Shown: positions 1 through 16,400 of the stretch, piece after piece
Position numbering within the stretch: the stretch's first letter is position 1
Layout of the letters: every line of letters starts with the position of its first letter
Source of the DNA: Eriocheir sinensis
Taxonomy: Eukaryota > Arthropoda > Malacostraca > Decapoda > Varunidae
Reading direction: 5' to 3'
Assembly (NCBI RefSeq): GCF_024679095.1
Contig: NW_026111653.1
Location: forward strand, 248,001-312,000
DNA: 64,000 nucleotides
Program-made: the position numbers and the translations under genes
The notes under the pieces: generated by a model
Seen by the model: the letters and a program-made list of their open reading frames with translations, nothing else
What the model was told of the DNA's origin: nothing
Database searches by the model: none

Positions 1-401
<401 letters not shown>

Positions 402-424
<23 letters not shown>

Positions 425-449
425 TGTCTATTTTGTATATTTATTTTCA
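402..449. other. Inverted-repeat (hairpin) at orientation switch
   Basis: The left arm at 402-422 and the right arm at 429-449 are reverse complements over 21 bases with one mismatch (410/441). They are separated by the 6-base loop CATGTC. The switch from forward to reverse monomers falls in the loop, so this is a true palindromic junction rather than a gradual change. Confidence 0.85.
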
Positions 450-1537
450 TACAAATTGAAATTATTTTGTTTATTTTTATATATTTTCATACAAATTTTC
501 GTTATTTAATGTATTATTTTGTATATTTATTTTCTACAAATATACGTTCTTTTATCTGAATTTTGTTTATTGAATTGTAACAATTTACCTTATTTTGTAT
601 ATCTATTTTCATACAAATTAAAATACTTCTGTGTATTTTGTATATAGTTTTATATAAATTTACGTTATTTTATGTGTATTTTGTATATTTATATTTATAC
701 AAATACACATTCTTTTATTGGTATTTTGTATATTTATTTTGATACAATTTACATTTTATGTGTATTTTGTATTCATTTTTATACGTATTTACTTCATTTT
801 ATGTATTTTATATATATTTTATAGAAATCTACGTTATTTTATGTGTATTCGTATATATATTTTGAAACAAATTTACATTGTTTTATATGTATTTGCATAT
901 CTATTTCAATACAAATTTACCTTATTGAATGTGTTTTTGTATATTTATTTTAATACAAATTTAATTTTTTTTTTTGTATTTTGGTATATATATTTTTTTA
1001 AAAATAAAAAAAATGCGTTATTTTATGTGTATTTTTATAAATATTTTGATACAAATCTACATTATTTTATGTATTTTGTATATACATTTCAATTCAAATT
1101 TAGCTTATTTTATCTGTATTTTGTATATCTATTTTCATACGAATTTAATTACTTCTGTGTATTTTGTATATAGTTTTATACAAATTTACGTTATTTTATG
1201 TGTATTTTATATTTATATTTATACAAATACACATTCTTTTATTGGTATTTTGTTTATTTATTTTGATACAATTTACATTATTTTATGTGTATTTTATACA
1301 TTTTTTATACGTATTTACTTCTTTTTATGTGTATTTTGTATATATTTTTATACAAATCTACGTTATTTTATGTGTATTCATATATATATTTTGAAACAAA
1401 TTTACATTGTTTTTATGTATTTTGCATATCTATTTCAATACAGTGATACAAATTTACATTATTTTATATATTTTATATATATATTTCAATACAAATTTAG
1501 TTTAATTTATGTATATTTTGTATATCTATTTTCATTT
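425..1537 (-). repeat. 45-bp AT satellite, reverse block 2
   Basis: Reverse-orientation monomers. The first ~175 bp are a variant group containing the rc of TTTGTAGAAAATAAA-like monomers. After that come m6, m5, m4, m3, m2, m1, m16, m15, m14 and m13, then m8-m7-m6-m5-m4-m3-m2-m1-m16 of family B. The order runs down, as expected for an inverted HOR. The end (TCTATTTTCATTTGTAT) matches the switch at 38,657. Confidence 0.88.
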
Positions 1538-2842
1538 GTATATCAAATAAATAAACAAAATAGCAATAAAATAATGTAAATTTTTATGAGAAAACATATA
1601 GAAATGCACATAAAATAAAGTAAATTAGCAAATTTGTATTGAAATAGATATGAAAAATACATATAAAACAATGTAAATATGTTTCAAAATATATATAAGA
1701 ATACACATAAAAGAACGTAGATTTCTATAAAAATATGTACAAAATACACATAAAATGAGGTAAATACGTATAAAAAAATGAATAAAAAATACATAAAAAT
1801 CGTATCAAAATAAATAAACAAAATACCAGTAAAAGAATGTGTATTTGTAAAAATACAAATATACAAAATATACATAAAATATCGTAAATTTGTATAAAAC
1901 TATATACAAAAATTCACAGAAGTAATTAAATTTGTATGAAAATATATATACAAAATACAGCTAAATTAAGCTAAATTTGAATTGAAATGTACATACAAAA
2001 TACATAAAATAATATAAATCTGTATCAAAATATTTATACAAATACATATAATAACGTAGCTTTGTTTAAAAATATATAAACAAAATACACTTTAAGTAAT
2101 GTAAATACGTATATAAAATATGTACAAAATACACATATAATCATGTAATTCGTATCAAAATAAATAAACAAAATAGTAATAAAATAATGTAAATTTGTAT
2201 GAGAAAACATATACAAATAACGCAAATTTTTATAAAAATATATGTACAAAAATGCACATGAAATAAAGTAAATTTGCAAAAAAATATATATACAAAACAC
2301 ACACTAAATAATGTAAATGCGTACATAAAATAACCTAAATTTGTATAAAACAATATAAAAAATACACAAAAATATTTTAAATTTGTTTGAAAAGAAATAT
2401 ACAAAATACACATAAAATTAGGTAAATTTGTATTGAAATACATATACAAAATACACATCAAATAATGTAAATTTGAATGAAAATATATAAACAAATACAC
2501 TTAAAATAACGTAAATTTGTATAAAATATATACAAGATACACATTAAATAATGTAAATGTGTATAAAAATATATATACAAAAACAAATAGAATAATGTAA
2601 AATCGTATCAAAATAAATACAGAATATTAATAAAATAATGTAAATTTGTATGAAAATAAAGATACAAAATTCCCAAAATTATCGCATTTTTTATAAAATA
2701 TATTTACCAAAATACATACATAAATTATTTAAATTTGTATTGAAATAAATATACAAAATGCATATACAGTAAGGTAAATTTGTATTGAAAGAGATATTCA
2801 AAAATACATATAAAACAATGTAAATTTGTTTCAAAATATATA

Positions 2843-5800
2843 TACGAATACACATAAAATAAAGTAGATTTCTATAGAAATATATATACAAAATACATAT
2901 GAAATTATGTAAATACGCATAAAAATATATACAAAATACATATCAAATAATGTAAATTCGTGTCAAAATAAATAAACAAAATATCATGAAAAGAATGTGT
3001 ATTTGTATGAAAATAGATAATAGATAATAAATTTGTATAAAATATATATGCAAGATACACATTAAATAATGTAAATATGTATAAAAGTATATACAATAAA
3101 CAAATAGAATAATGTAACATCGTATCAAAATAAATACACGAATATTAATAAAATAATGTAAATTTGTATGAAAATAAAGATGCAAAATTCCCATAAAATA
3201 GCGCATTTCTTATAAAAATATATATACCAAAATACACATAAAATATTTGAATTTGCATTGAAATAAATCTACAAAATGCACATACAATAAGGTAAATTTG
3301 TCTTGAAAGAGATATGCAAAAATTCATATAAAACAATGTAAATTTGTTTCAAAATATATATTCGAATACAAATAAAAAAACGTAGATTTCTATAAAAATA
3401 TGTATACAAAATACACATAAAATTAAGTAAATACGTATAAAAAAATGTATACAAAATACACATAAAATAATGTATTTTCGAATTAAAATAAATGTAAATT
3501 TGAATGAAAATATAAAAACAAATACACTTAAAACAACGTAAATTTGTATAAAATATATAAGCATGATACACATTAAATAATGTAAATGTGTATAAAAAAA
3601 TATATACAAAAAACAAATAGAATAATGTAAAATCGTATCAAAATAAATACACAGAATATCAATAAAATAATGTAAATTTGTATGAAAATAAAGATGCAAA
3701 ATTCCCAGAAATTATCGCATTTTTTATAAAAATATATATACCAAAATACACATAAAATATTTAAATTTGTATTGAAATAAATATACAAAATACATATACA
3801 GTAAAGTAAATTGGGTTGAAAGAGATATTCAAAAATACATATAAAACAATGTAAATTTGTTTCAAAATATATATACGAATACACATAAAATAAAGTAGAT
3901 TTCTATAGAAATATATATACAAAATACATATGAAATTATGTAAATACGTATAAAAATATATATACAAAATACATATCAAATAATGTAAATTCGTGTCAAA
4001 ATAAATAAACAAAATATCATGAAAATAATGTGAATTTGTATAAAAATAGATAATAGATAATAAATTTGTATAAAATATATGCAAGATACTCATTAAATAA
4101 TGTAAATATGTATAAAAAAGTATATACAAAAACAAATAGAATAATGTAAATTCGTATCAAAATAAATACACCGAATATTAATAAAAATGTAAATTTGTAT
4201 GAAAATAAAAGATGCAAAATTCCCATAAAATAGCGCATTTCTTATAAAAATATATATACCAAAATACACATAAAATATTTAAATTTGTATTGAAATAAAT
4301 ATACAAAATGCACATACAATAAGGTAAATTTGTATTGAAAGAGATATGCAAAAATACATATAAAACAATGTAAATTTGTTTCAAAATATATATACGAATA
4401 CAAATAAAAAACGTAGATTTCTATAAAATATATATACAAAATACACATAAAATTAAGTAAATACGTATAAAAAATGTGTATTTGTAAAATTATAAATATA
4501 CAAAATACACATAAAATATCGTAAATTTGTAAAACTGTATACAAAATACACAGAAGTAATGACATTTGTATGAAAATATATATACAAAATACAGCTAAAA
4601 TAAGCTAAATTTGAATTGAAATGTACATACAAAATACATAAAATAATGTAAATCTGTATCAAAATATTTATACAAATACATATAATAACGTAGATTTGTT
4701 TAAAATATATAAAACAAATACACATTAAGTAAATAATGTAAATACGTATAAAATATATGTACAAAATACACATATAATCATGTTCGTATCAAAATTAATA
4801 AACAAAATAGCAATAAAATAATTTAAATTTGTTTGAAGAAATATACAAAATACACATAAAATTAGGTAAATTTGTATTGAAATATATATACAAAATACAC
4901 ATCAAATAATGTAAATTTGAATGAAAATATATAAACAAATACACTTAAAATAACGTAAATTTGTATAAAATATATATGCAAGATACACATTAAATAATGT
5001 AAATGTGTAAAAAAAATATATATATATAAAAAAACAAGTAGAATAATGTAAATCGTATCAAAATAAATACACAGAATATCAATAAAATAATGTAAATTTG
5101 TATGAAAATAAAGATGCAAAATTCCCAAAAATTATCGCATTTTCATAAAAATATATTTACCAAAATACACATAAAATATTTAAATTTGTATTGAAATAAA
5201 TATACAAAATGCATATACAGTAAGGTAAATTTGTATTGAAAGAGATATTCAAAAATACATATAAAACAATGTAAATCTGTTTCAAAATATATATACGAAT
5301 ACACATAAAATAAAGTAGATTTCTATAGAAATATATATACAAAATACATATGAAATTATGTAAATACGTATAAAAATATATATACAAAATACATATCAAA
5401 TAATGTAAATTCGTGTCAAAATAAATAAACAAAATATCATGAAAAGAATGTGTATTTGTATGAAAATAGATAATAGATAATAAATTTGTATAAAATATAT
5501 ATGCAATATACACATTAAATAATGTAAATATGTATAAAAAAGTATATACAAAAAACAAATAGAATAATGTAACATCGTATCAAAATAAATACACCGAATA
5601 TTAATAAAATAATGTAAATTTGTATGAAAATAAAGATGCAAAATTCCCATAAAATAGCGCATTTCTTATAAAAATATATATACCAAAATACACATAAAAT
5701 ATTTAAATTTGCATTGAAATAAATATACAAAATGCACATACAATAAGGTAAATTTGTATTGAAAGAGATATGCAAAAATACATATAAGACAATGTAAATT

Positions 5801-6840
5801 TGTTTCAAAATATATATACGAATTCAAATAAAAAAAATGGATTTCTATAAAAAATATATATACAAAATACACATAAAATTAAGTAAATACGTATAAAAAA
5901 ATGGATACAAAATACACATAAAAACATGTAATTTCGAATTAAAATTAATTTAAATTTGACTGTAATTATAAAACATATACACTTAAAATAACGTAAATTT
6001 GTATAAAATATATATGCAAGATACACATTAAATAATGTAAATGTTTATAAAAAAATATATACAAAAAACAAATAGAATAATGTAAAATCGTATCAAAATA
6101 AATACACAGAATATCAATAAAATAATGTAAATTTGTATGAAAATAAAGATGCAAAATTACCAAATATTATCGCATTTTTATAAAATATATATACCAAAAT
6201 ACACATAAAATATTTAAATTTATATTGAAATAAATATACAAAATGCATATACAGTAAGGTAAATTTGTATTAAAGAGATATTCAAAATACATATAAAACA
6301 ATGTAAATTTGTTTCAAAATATATACGAATACACATAAATAAAGTAGATTTCTATAAATATATATACAAAATACATATGAAATTATGTAAATACGTATAA
6401 AATATATATACAAAATACATATCAAATAATGTAAATTCGTGTCAAAATAAATAAACAAAATATCATGAAAAGAATGTGTATTTGTATGAAAATAGATAAT
6501 AGATAATAAATTTGTATAAAATATATATGCAAGATACTCATTAAATAATGTAAATATGTATAAAAAAGTGTATATAAAAAACAAATAGAATAAAGTAAAT
6601 TCGTATCAAAATAAATACACCGAATATTAATAAAATAATGTAAATTTGTATGAAAATAAACATAAAAAATTTCCATAAAATAGCGCATTTCTTAAAAAAT
6701 ATATATACCAAAATACACATAAAATATTTAAATTTGTATTGAAATAAATATACAAAATGCACAGACAATAAAGGTAAATTTGTATTGAAGAGATATGCAA
6801 AATACATATAAAACAATGTAAATTTGTTCCAAATATATAT
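2843..6840 (+). repeat. Tandem ~516-bp shortened HORs, paired as ~1.03 kb
   Basis: The m1 tag recurs mostly every 507-523 bp instead of ~715 bp (one 901-bp gap between 4,393 and 5,294). Two deletion fusions alternate. One joins m3 to m8 (CGAATTAAAATAAATGTAAA, near 3,479). The other joins m4 to about m9 and leaves the tag ATAGATAATAGATAATAAAT, at 3,013, 4,046, 5,466 and 6,492. Each removes about 4-5 monomers from the 16-monomer order. The pair gives a ~1.03-kb repeat (3,013 to 4,046 and 5,466 to 6,492). Confidence 0.75.
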
Positions 6841-7264
6841 ACGAATACAAATAAAAAAAGTAGATTTCTATAAAAATATATATACAAAATACATAAAATT
6901 AAGTAAATACGTATAAAAAATGTATACAAAATACACATAAAATAATGTAAATACGATTTAAAATAAATAAACAAAATACCAATAAAAGAATGTATTTGGA
7001 TAAATATAAATATACAAAATACATATACAAAATAAACATAAAATAAGGTAGATTTGTAATAAAATATATGTACAAAATACACATAAAATAATGTAAATTT
7101 ATATGAAAATATATACAAATACACATAAAATACCATGAATTTGTATAAAAATATATATTCAAAATAAATATTAAATAATGGAAAAGCGTATAAATATATA
7201 TATACAAAGTACATATAAAATAATGTAAATTCGTATCAATATAAATCAACAAAACACCAATAAA

Positions 7265-7270
<6 letters not shown>

Positions 7271-7354
<84 letters not shown>
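7271..7354. repeat. (AT)42 microsatellite
   Basis: A pure AT run of 84 bases inside the family C m12 monomer, just after CACCAATAAAATATAA. The same monomer at 48,727, 52,227, 55,727 and 61,045 carries only the short seed AATATATATTTGAATGA. The homologous position at 26,599 is also expanded. Confidence 0.97.
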
Positions 7355-7357
<3 letters not shown>

Positions 7358-7826
7358 TAAATATATATATACAAAATACACATAACATAACTAAAATATG
7401 TATTAAAATATATACAAAAATACATAGAAATAATTTGAGTTTGTATGAAAATAGATATTCAAAATACACATAAAACTAGGTAAATTTCTTTTGAAATGTA
7501 TATACAAAATAGCCATAAAATATTGTAAATTTGTGTCAAAATATATAAACAAATACACATAAAATAACGTAAATTTGTATGAAAAATATATACAAAATAC
7601 ACATAGAATAATGTCAATTCGTATCAAAATGAATGAGCAGAATATCAATAAAATAATGTATATTTGTATGAAAATAAAGATGCAAAATACCCAAAAAATA
7701 AAGCATATGTTTATAAAAATACAGATACAAAAATACACATCGAATAATTAAATTTGTATTAAAATTAATATACATAATGCGTATATAATAAGGTAAATTT
7801 GTATTGAAAAAATATGCAACATACAC

Positions 7827-8771
<945 letters not shown>

Positions 8772-11700
8772 AAATATATATACAAAATACATATGAAATT
8801 ATGTAAATACGTATAAAAATATATATACAAAATACATATCAAATAATGTAAATTCGTGTCAAAATAAATAAACAAAATATCATGAAAAGAATGTGTATTT
8901 GTATGAAAATAGATAATAGATAATAAATTTGTATAAAATATATATGCAAGATACACATTAAATAATGTAAATATGTATATGTATAAAAAGTATATACAAA
9001 AACAAATAGAATAATGTAAAATCGTATCAAAATAAATACACCGAATATTAATAAAATAATGTAAATTTGTATGAAAATAAAGATGCAAAATTCCCATAAA
9101 ATAGCGCATTTCTTATAAAATATATATACCAATATACATAAAATTTTTAAATTTGTATTGGAATAAATATACAAAATGCATATACAATAAGGTAAATTTG
9201 TATTGAAAGAGATATGCAAAATACATATAAAACAATGTAAATTTGTTTCAAAATATATACGAATACAAATAAAAAACGTAGATTTCTATAAAATATATAT
9301 ACAAAATACACATAAAATTAAGTAAATACGTATAAAAAAAATGTATTCAAAATACATATAAAATAATGTAAATTCGAATTAAAATAAATAAACAAAATAC
9401 CAATAAAAGAATGTGTATTTGGATAAATATGAATATACAAAATACACATACAAAATAAACATAAAATAAAAGATTTGTAATAAAATATATCTTCAAAATA
9501 CACATACAATAATGTAAATTCATATGAAAATATATATACAAATACATAAAATACCATGAATTTGTATAAAAAATTATATTAAAAATAAATATTAAATAAT
9601 GTAAGAGCGTATAAAAATATATATACAAAGTACATATAAAATGAAAATTAAGATGCAAAATACCTATAAAATAACGCATTTTTTTTATAAAATTATTGAT
9701 ACCAAAATACAAAAAATATTTGAACTTGTATTAAAATAAATATACAAAATGCACAAACAATAAGGTAAATTTGTATTGAAATAGATATGGAAAATTCATA
9801 TAAAATAATGTAAATTTGTTTCAAAATATATATACGAATACACATAAAATAACGTAGATTTCTTTAAAATACATATACAAAATACACATAAAATTAAGTA
9901 AATACGTATAAAAAATGTATACAAAATACACATAAAATAATGTAAATTCGTATAAATGTAAATAAACAATATACCAATAAAAGAATGTGTATTTGTATAA
10001 ATATAAATATACAAAATGCACATAAAATAACGTAAATTTATATAAAACTATATACATAAAATAACGCAAATTTCTATAAAATTATATGTACAAAATGAAC
10101 ATTAGATAAATTTGTATAAAATATATATACAAAACACACATTAGATAATGTAAATGAGTATAAAATATGTATACAAAATACCTATAAAATAATCTAAATT
10201 CGTATCAATTAAATTAAGAAATACCAATAAAATAATGTAATTTTGGATGAAAATATATATACAAAATACACATGAAATAACCTAAATACAAATACAAATA
10301 TACACATAAAATAATTTAAAAATGAATGAAATAAATATACAAAATAAACATAAAATAAAGGTAAATTTGTAATGAAATATATGAAAAATACACATAAAAT
10401 AATATAAATTTGTATGAAAATATATATACAAATACACATTAAATAACATGAATTTGTATAAAATTTGTATCAAAATATACTTATACACACAATAAAATAA
10501 CGTAATTTTTTAATGAAAATGTATATACAAAATACACATAAAATAATTTAAATACGTAGAAAATATATATACAAAAACACATAAAATAATGTAAATATGC
10601 ATTAAAATATATAAACAAATACACATAAAATAATGTAAATTTGGATAACAAATACATACAAAATTAACATTAAATAATGTAAATATATATAAAAAAAAAT
10701 ATAAAAAAAACACATAGAATAATGTTAAATCGTATCAAAATAAATAAAGAGAATATCAATAAAATAATGTAAATTTGTATGAAAATAAAGATGCAAAATA
10801 TCCATATAATATCGCATATTTGCATAAAATATATATACAAAATACATATAAAATAATTAAATTTGTATTAAAATAAATATACAAAATGCACGTACAATAA
10901 AGTAAATTTATATTGAAATAGATATGCAAAATACACATTAATAATGTAAATTTGTATCAAAATATATATACGAATACTCATAAAATAGAGTAAATTTCTA
11001 TGAAAATATACATACAAAATAGATATACAAAATACACATATAACTAGTTAAATTTGTATTTAAATACATGTACAAAAAACACATAAAATAATGTAGATTT
11101 GTATGAAATGAAAACAAATACATTTTATATAAAATATATATACAAAATACACATAGAATAATGTAAAATCATATCAAAATAAATACACAGAATATCAATA
11201 AAATAATGTAAATTTTTATAAAAATAAAGATGCAAAATACCCATAAAATAAAGCATATTTTTTATAAAAATACATATACAAAAATACACATAGATTAATC
11301 AAATTTGTATTAAAATTAATATACAAAATGCACATACAATAAGGTAAATTTGTATTGAAAAAATATGCAAAATACACATAAAACAATGTAAATTTGTTTC
11401 AAAATATATATACGAATACACATAAAATAACGCAGATTTCTATAGAAATATATATTCAAAATACACTTGAAATAATGTAAATACGTATAAAAATATATAT
11501 ACAAAATACACATTAAATAATGTTAATTCTTGTCAAAATAAATAAACAAAATATCATGAAGAGAATGTGTATTTGTATGAAAATAGATATACAAAATACA
11601 CATAAAATAACCTAAATTTGTATAAAACTATATACTAAAATACACAAAATACTTTAAACTTGTATGAAATTAAATATACAAAAAACATATAAAATTAGGT

Positions 11701-12345
11701 AAATTTGTATTGAAATACATATACAAAATACACTGAAAATAATGTAAATTTGAATGAAAATATATAAACATATAGACTTAAAATAACGTAAATTTGTATC
11801 AAATATATATACAAAAAAAACATTAAATAATGTAAATATGTATAAAAAATATATACAAAACACAAATAAAATAATGTAAAATCGTATCAAAATAAATACA
11901 GAAAATATTAATAAAATAATGTAAATTTGTATGAAAATTAAGATGCAAAATACCCATAAAATAATGCATTTTTTATAAAAATATATATACTAAGAAACAT
12001 AAAATATTTTATTTTTTATTAAAATAAATAGATATACAAAATACTCATAAAATAAGCTAAATTTGAATTGAAATATATATACAAAATACATAAAATAATG
12101 TAAATTTGTATCAAAATACTTTTACAAATACACATATAATAACGTAAATTTGTATAAAATATATAAACAAAAAACACATTAAATAATGTAAATACGTATA
12201 AAAAATGTACAAAATACACAAATAATCATGTAATTCGTATCAAAATAAATAGACAAAATACCAATAAAATAATGTAAATTTCTATGAAAACATATACAAA
12301 TACCCATAAATAACGAACATATGAATAAAAATATATATAATATAA
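8772..12345 (+). repeat. 45-bp AT satellite, forward block 5
   Basis: This is 3.57 kb of forward monomers. Family A with the ATAGATAATAG deletion tag (8,909) comes first. Family C follows (ACCATGAATTTG at 9,552), then a distinctive stretch with ACCTATAAAATAACGC (near 9,662), then family A again to 12,000 and a family B end. It is nearly the same length and order as 28,225-31,800 (3.58 kb), of which it is a direct copy. Confidence 0.88.
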
Positions 12346-13405
12346 TATAATTTTAAACATATTTAAAATATTTAATGTATATTTTGTATATATATTTTAT
12401 CAAATATACGTTATTTTATATGTATTATTTATATATTTTCATACAAATTTACATTATTTTATGTGAGTTTTGTGTATATTCAATACAAATTTGCCTAACT
12501 TTATGTGTATTTTGCATATCTATTTTCAAACAAATTTAAATTATTTTTGTATTTTATATATTTTGATACAAATTTTAGTTATTTATTTGTTTTTGTATAT
12601 ATATTTTCCTAAATATACATTCTTTTATTGGAATTTGTTTATTTAATTTTTACAATTTACATTATTTTATGTGTATTTTGTATATATATTTTCTACGTAT
12701 TTAAATTATTTTATGTATTTATATATACATTTTCATACAAATTTACGTTATTTATGTGTATTTATATATTTTGACACAAATTTACAATATTTTAGTATTT
12801 TGTATATATATTCAAAAGAAATTTACCTAGTTTTATGTGTATTTTGAATATCTATTTTCATTCAAACTCAAATTATTTTATGTATTTTGTATATATTTCA
12901 ATACAAATTTTAGTTAGGTTATGTGTATTTTGTAAATCTATTTTCATTCAAATATATATTATTTTATTGGTATTTTGTTGATTTATATTGATGCAATTTA
13001 CATTATTTTATATACTTTGTATATATATTTTATACGCATTTACATTATTTAATATTTATTTTGAGTATATAATTTTATACAAATTCATGGTATTTTATGT
13101 GTATTTGTATATATTTTCATATAAATTTACATTATTTTATGTATTTTGTACATATATTCATTACAAATTTACCTTATTTTGTTTATTTTGTATGTATATT
13201 TTACATTTATATTTATACAAATACACATTCTTTTATTGGTATTTTGTTTATTTATTTTGTTTCAATTTACATTATTTTATGTGTATTTACATTTTTATAC
13301 GTATTTACTTTTTTAAGTGTATTTTGTATACATATTTTATAGAAATCTACGTTATTTTATGTGTATTCGTACATATATTTTGAAACAAATTTACATTGTT
13401 TTATA
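12346..13405 (-). repeat. 45-bp AT satellite, reverse block 6
   Basis: Reverse monomers. The first ~500 bp match the start of the reverse blocks at 31,801 and 43,166 (TATTTAAAATATTTAATGTA). The rest is family C, containing ACAAATTCATGGTATTTTAT, and ends with m4-m1 and m16. The block ends at a TGTACA palindrome (13,406-13,411) where m16 in reverse meets m15 in forward orientation. Confidence 0.87.
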
Positions 13406-16400
13406 TGTACAATAAGGTAAATTTGTATTGAAATAGATATGCAAAATACATATAAAGCAATGTAAATTTGTTTCAAAATATGTATACGAATACACATAAA
13501 ATAACGTAGATTTCTATAAAAATATATCTACAAAATACACATAAAATGAAGTAAATACGTATAAAAATGTATACAAAATACACATAAAATAATGTAAATT
13601 CGTATCAAAATAAATAAACAAAATACCAATAAAAGAATGTGTTGTATAAATATAAATATACAAAATACATAAAATAACGTAAATGTATATAAAACTATAT
13701 AAAAATACACAAGTAATTAAATTTGTGAAAATATATACAAACACACAAAATAAGCTAAATTTGAATTGAAATATATACAAAATACATGAAATAAAAGTAA
13801 ATTGGTATCAAAATATTTATGCAAATACACATATAATAACGTAAATTTGTATGAAAATATATAAACAAAATACACATTAAATAATGTAAATAGTATAAAA
13901 AAATGTGTACAAAATACACATATAATCATGTAATTCGTATCAAAATAAATAAACAAAATACCAATAAAATAATATAAATTTGCATGAGTAAACGTGTATA
14001 AATATAAATGTACAAAATACACATACAAAATAAACATAAAATAAAATTAAATTTGTAATGAAATATATGTACAAATACACATAAAATAATGTAAATTTAT
14101 ATGAAAATATATATACAAATACACATAAAATACCATGAATTTGTATAAAATTATATATTCAAAATAAATATTAAATAATGTAAATGCGTATAAAAATATA
14201 TATAAAAAGTACATATAAAATAATGTAAATTCGTATCAATATAAATCAACAAAATACCAATAAAATAATATATATTTGAATGAAAATAGATTTACAAAAT
14301 ACACATAACATAGCTAAAATTTGTATTGAAATATATACAAAAATATAAAATAATTTGAGTTTGTATGAAAATAGATATTCAAAATACACATAAAACTAGG
14401 TAAATTTCTTTTGAAATATATATATACAAAATACCCATAAAATATTGTAAATTTGTGTCAAAATATATAAACAAATACACATAAAAGAATGTCAAATCGT
14501 ATCAAAATGAATGAGCAGCATATCAATAAAATAACGTAAATTTGTATGAAAATAAAGATGCAAAATACCCATAAAATAAACCATATTTTTATAAAATATA
14601 TATACAAAAAATTAAATTTGTATTAAAATTAATATACAAAATGCATATACAATAAGGTAAATTTGTATTGAAAAAATATGCAAAATACACATAAAAGTGT
14701 AAATTTGTTTAAAAATCTATATACGAATACACATAATATAACGTAGATTTCTATATCAATATATATACAAAATACACATGAAATTATGTAAATACGTATA
14801 AAATATATTTACTAAATACACATTAAATAATTTAAATTCTCGCCAAAATAAATAAACAAAATATCAATAAAAGAATGTGTATTTGTGTGAAAATAGATAT
14901 ACAAAATACTCATAAAATAACCTAAGTTTGTATAAAACTATATGAAAAATACAAAAATAATTTAAATTTGTATGAAAATAAATATACAAAATACACATAA
15001 AATTAGGTAAATTTGTATTGAAATACATATACAAAATACATAAAATAATGGAAGTTTGAATGAAAATATATAAACATATACACTTAAAATAACGTAAATT
15101 TGTATCAAATATATATACAAAATACTAATTAAATAATGTAAATATGTATAAAAAAATATATTCAAAACACAAATAAAATAATGTAAAATCGTATCAAAAT
15201 AAATACACAGAATATTAATAAAATAATGTAAATTTGTATGAAAATAAAGATGTAAAATAGCCATAAAATAACGCATTTTTTATAAAATATATATACCAAA
15301 ATACACATAAAATATTAAAATTTGTATTAAAATAAATATAAAAAATGCAAATAATATAATGTAAATTTTTATTGAAATATATATGAAAAATACATATAAA
15401 AAAATTTAAATTTTTTTAAAAATATATATACTAATAAAAATAAAATAACTTTGATTTATATAAAAAATATATACAAAATACACATAAAATGAAGTAAATA
15501 CGTATAAAAATATATACAAAATACACATAAAAATCGTATCAAAATAAATAAACAAAATACTAGTAAAAGAAAGTGTATTTGTATAAATATAAATATACAA
15601 AATTCACATAAAATATCGTAAATTTGTATAAAACTATATACAAAAACACACAGAAGTTATTAAATTTGTATGAAAATATGTATACAAAATGCAGCTAAAA
15701 TAAGCTAAATTTGAATTGAAATGTACATACAAAATACAGAAAATAATGTAAATCTGTATCAAAATATTTATACAAATACATATAATAACGTAGATTTGTT
15801 TAAAAATATATAAACAAAATACACATTAAGTAATGTAAATACGTATAAAAAATATGTACAGAATACACATATAATCATGTAATTCGTAATACACATAGAA
15901 TAATTAAATTTGTATTAAAATTAATATACAAAATGCATATACAATAAATTTAAATTTGATAAAATATATTAAATGAAATAAATATACAAAATAAACATAA
16001 AATAACCTAAATTTGTAATAAATATATGTAAGAATACACATAAAATAATATAAATTTGTGAAAATATATATACAAATACACATAAAATAACATAAATTTG
16101 TATAAAATTTGTTTCAAAATATATACGAATACACACAATAAAATAACGTAAATTTTTATGAAAATGTATATATAAAATACACATAAAATAATTTAAATAC
16201 GAAGAAAAATATATATTCAAAATACACATAAAATAATGTAAATTCGTAAAATTAAATACACAAAATTCCAATAAAAGAATTTATATTTGTAGGAAAATAT
16301 AGATACAAAAAATAATAAAATAACTAAATTTGTATAAAAATATATACAAAAATACACAAAAATAATTTAAATTTGTTTGAAAATAGATATGCAAAATACA

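Larger units (their letters stand above)
1538..7826 (+). repeat. 45-bp AT satellite, forward block 3 (longest block)
   Basis: This is 6.3 kb of forward monomers. 1,640-2,340 is family B (AAGCTAAATTTGAATTG, ATAATCATGTAATTCG). From 2,340 it is family A, with shortened HORs whose m1 TACGAAT tag recurs at 2,843, 3,361 (as TTCGAAT), 3,874, 4,393, 5,294, 5,817, 6,324 and 6,840. 6,960-7,826 is family C (ATACCATGAATTTG) and carries an AT tract. The block ends in the GCAACATACACG junction. The frames open here all follow the 15-codon monomer period and are not genes. Confidence 0.9.
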
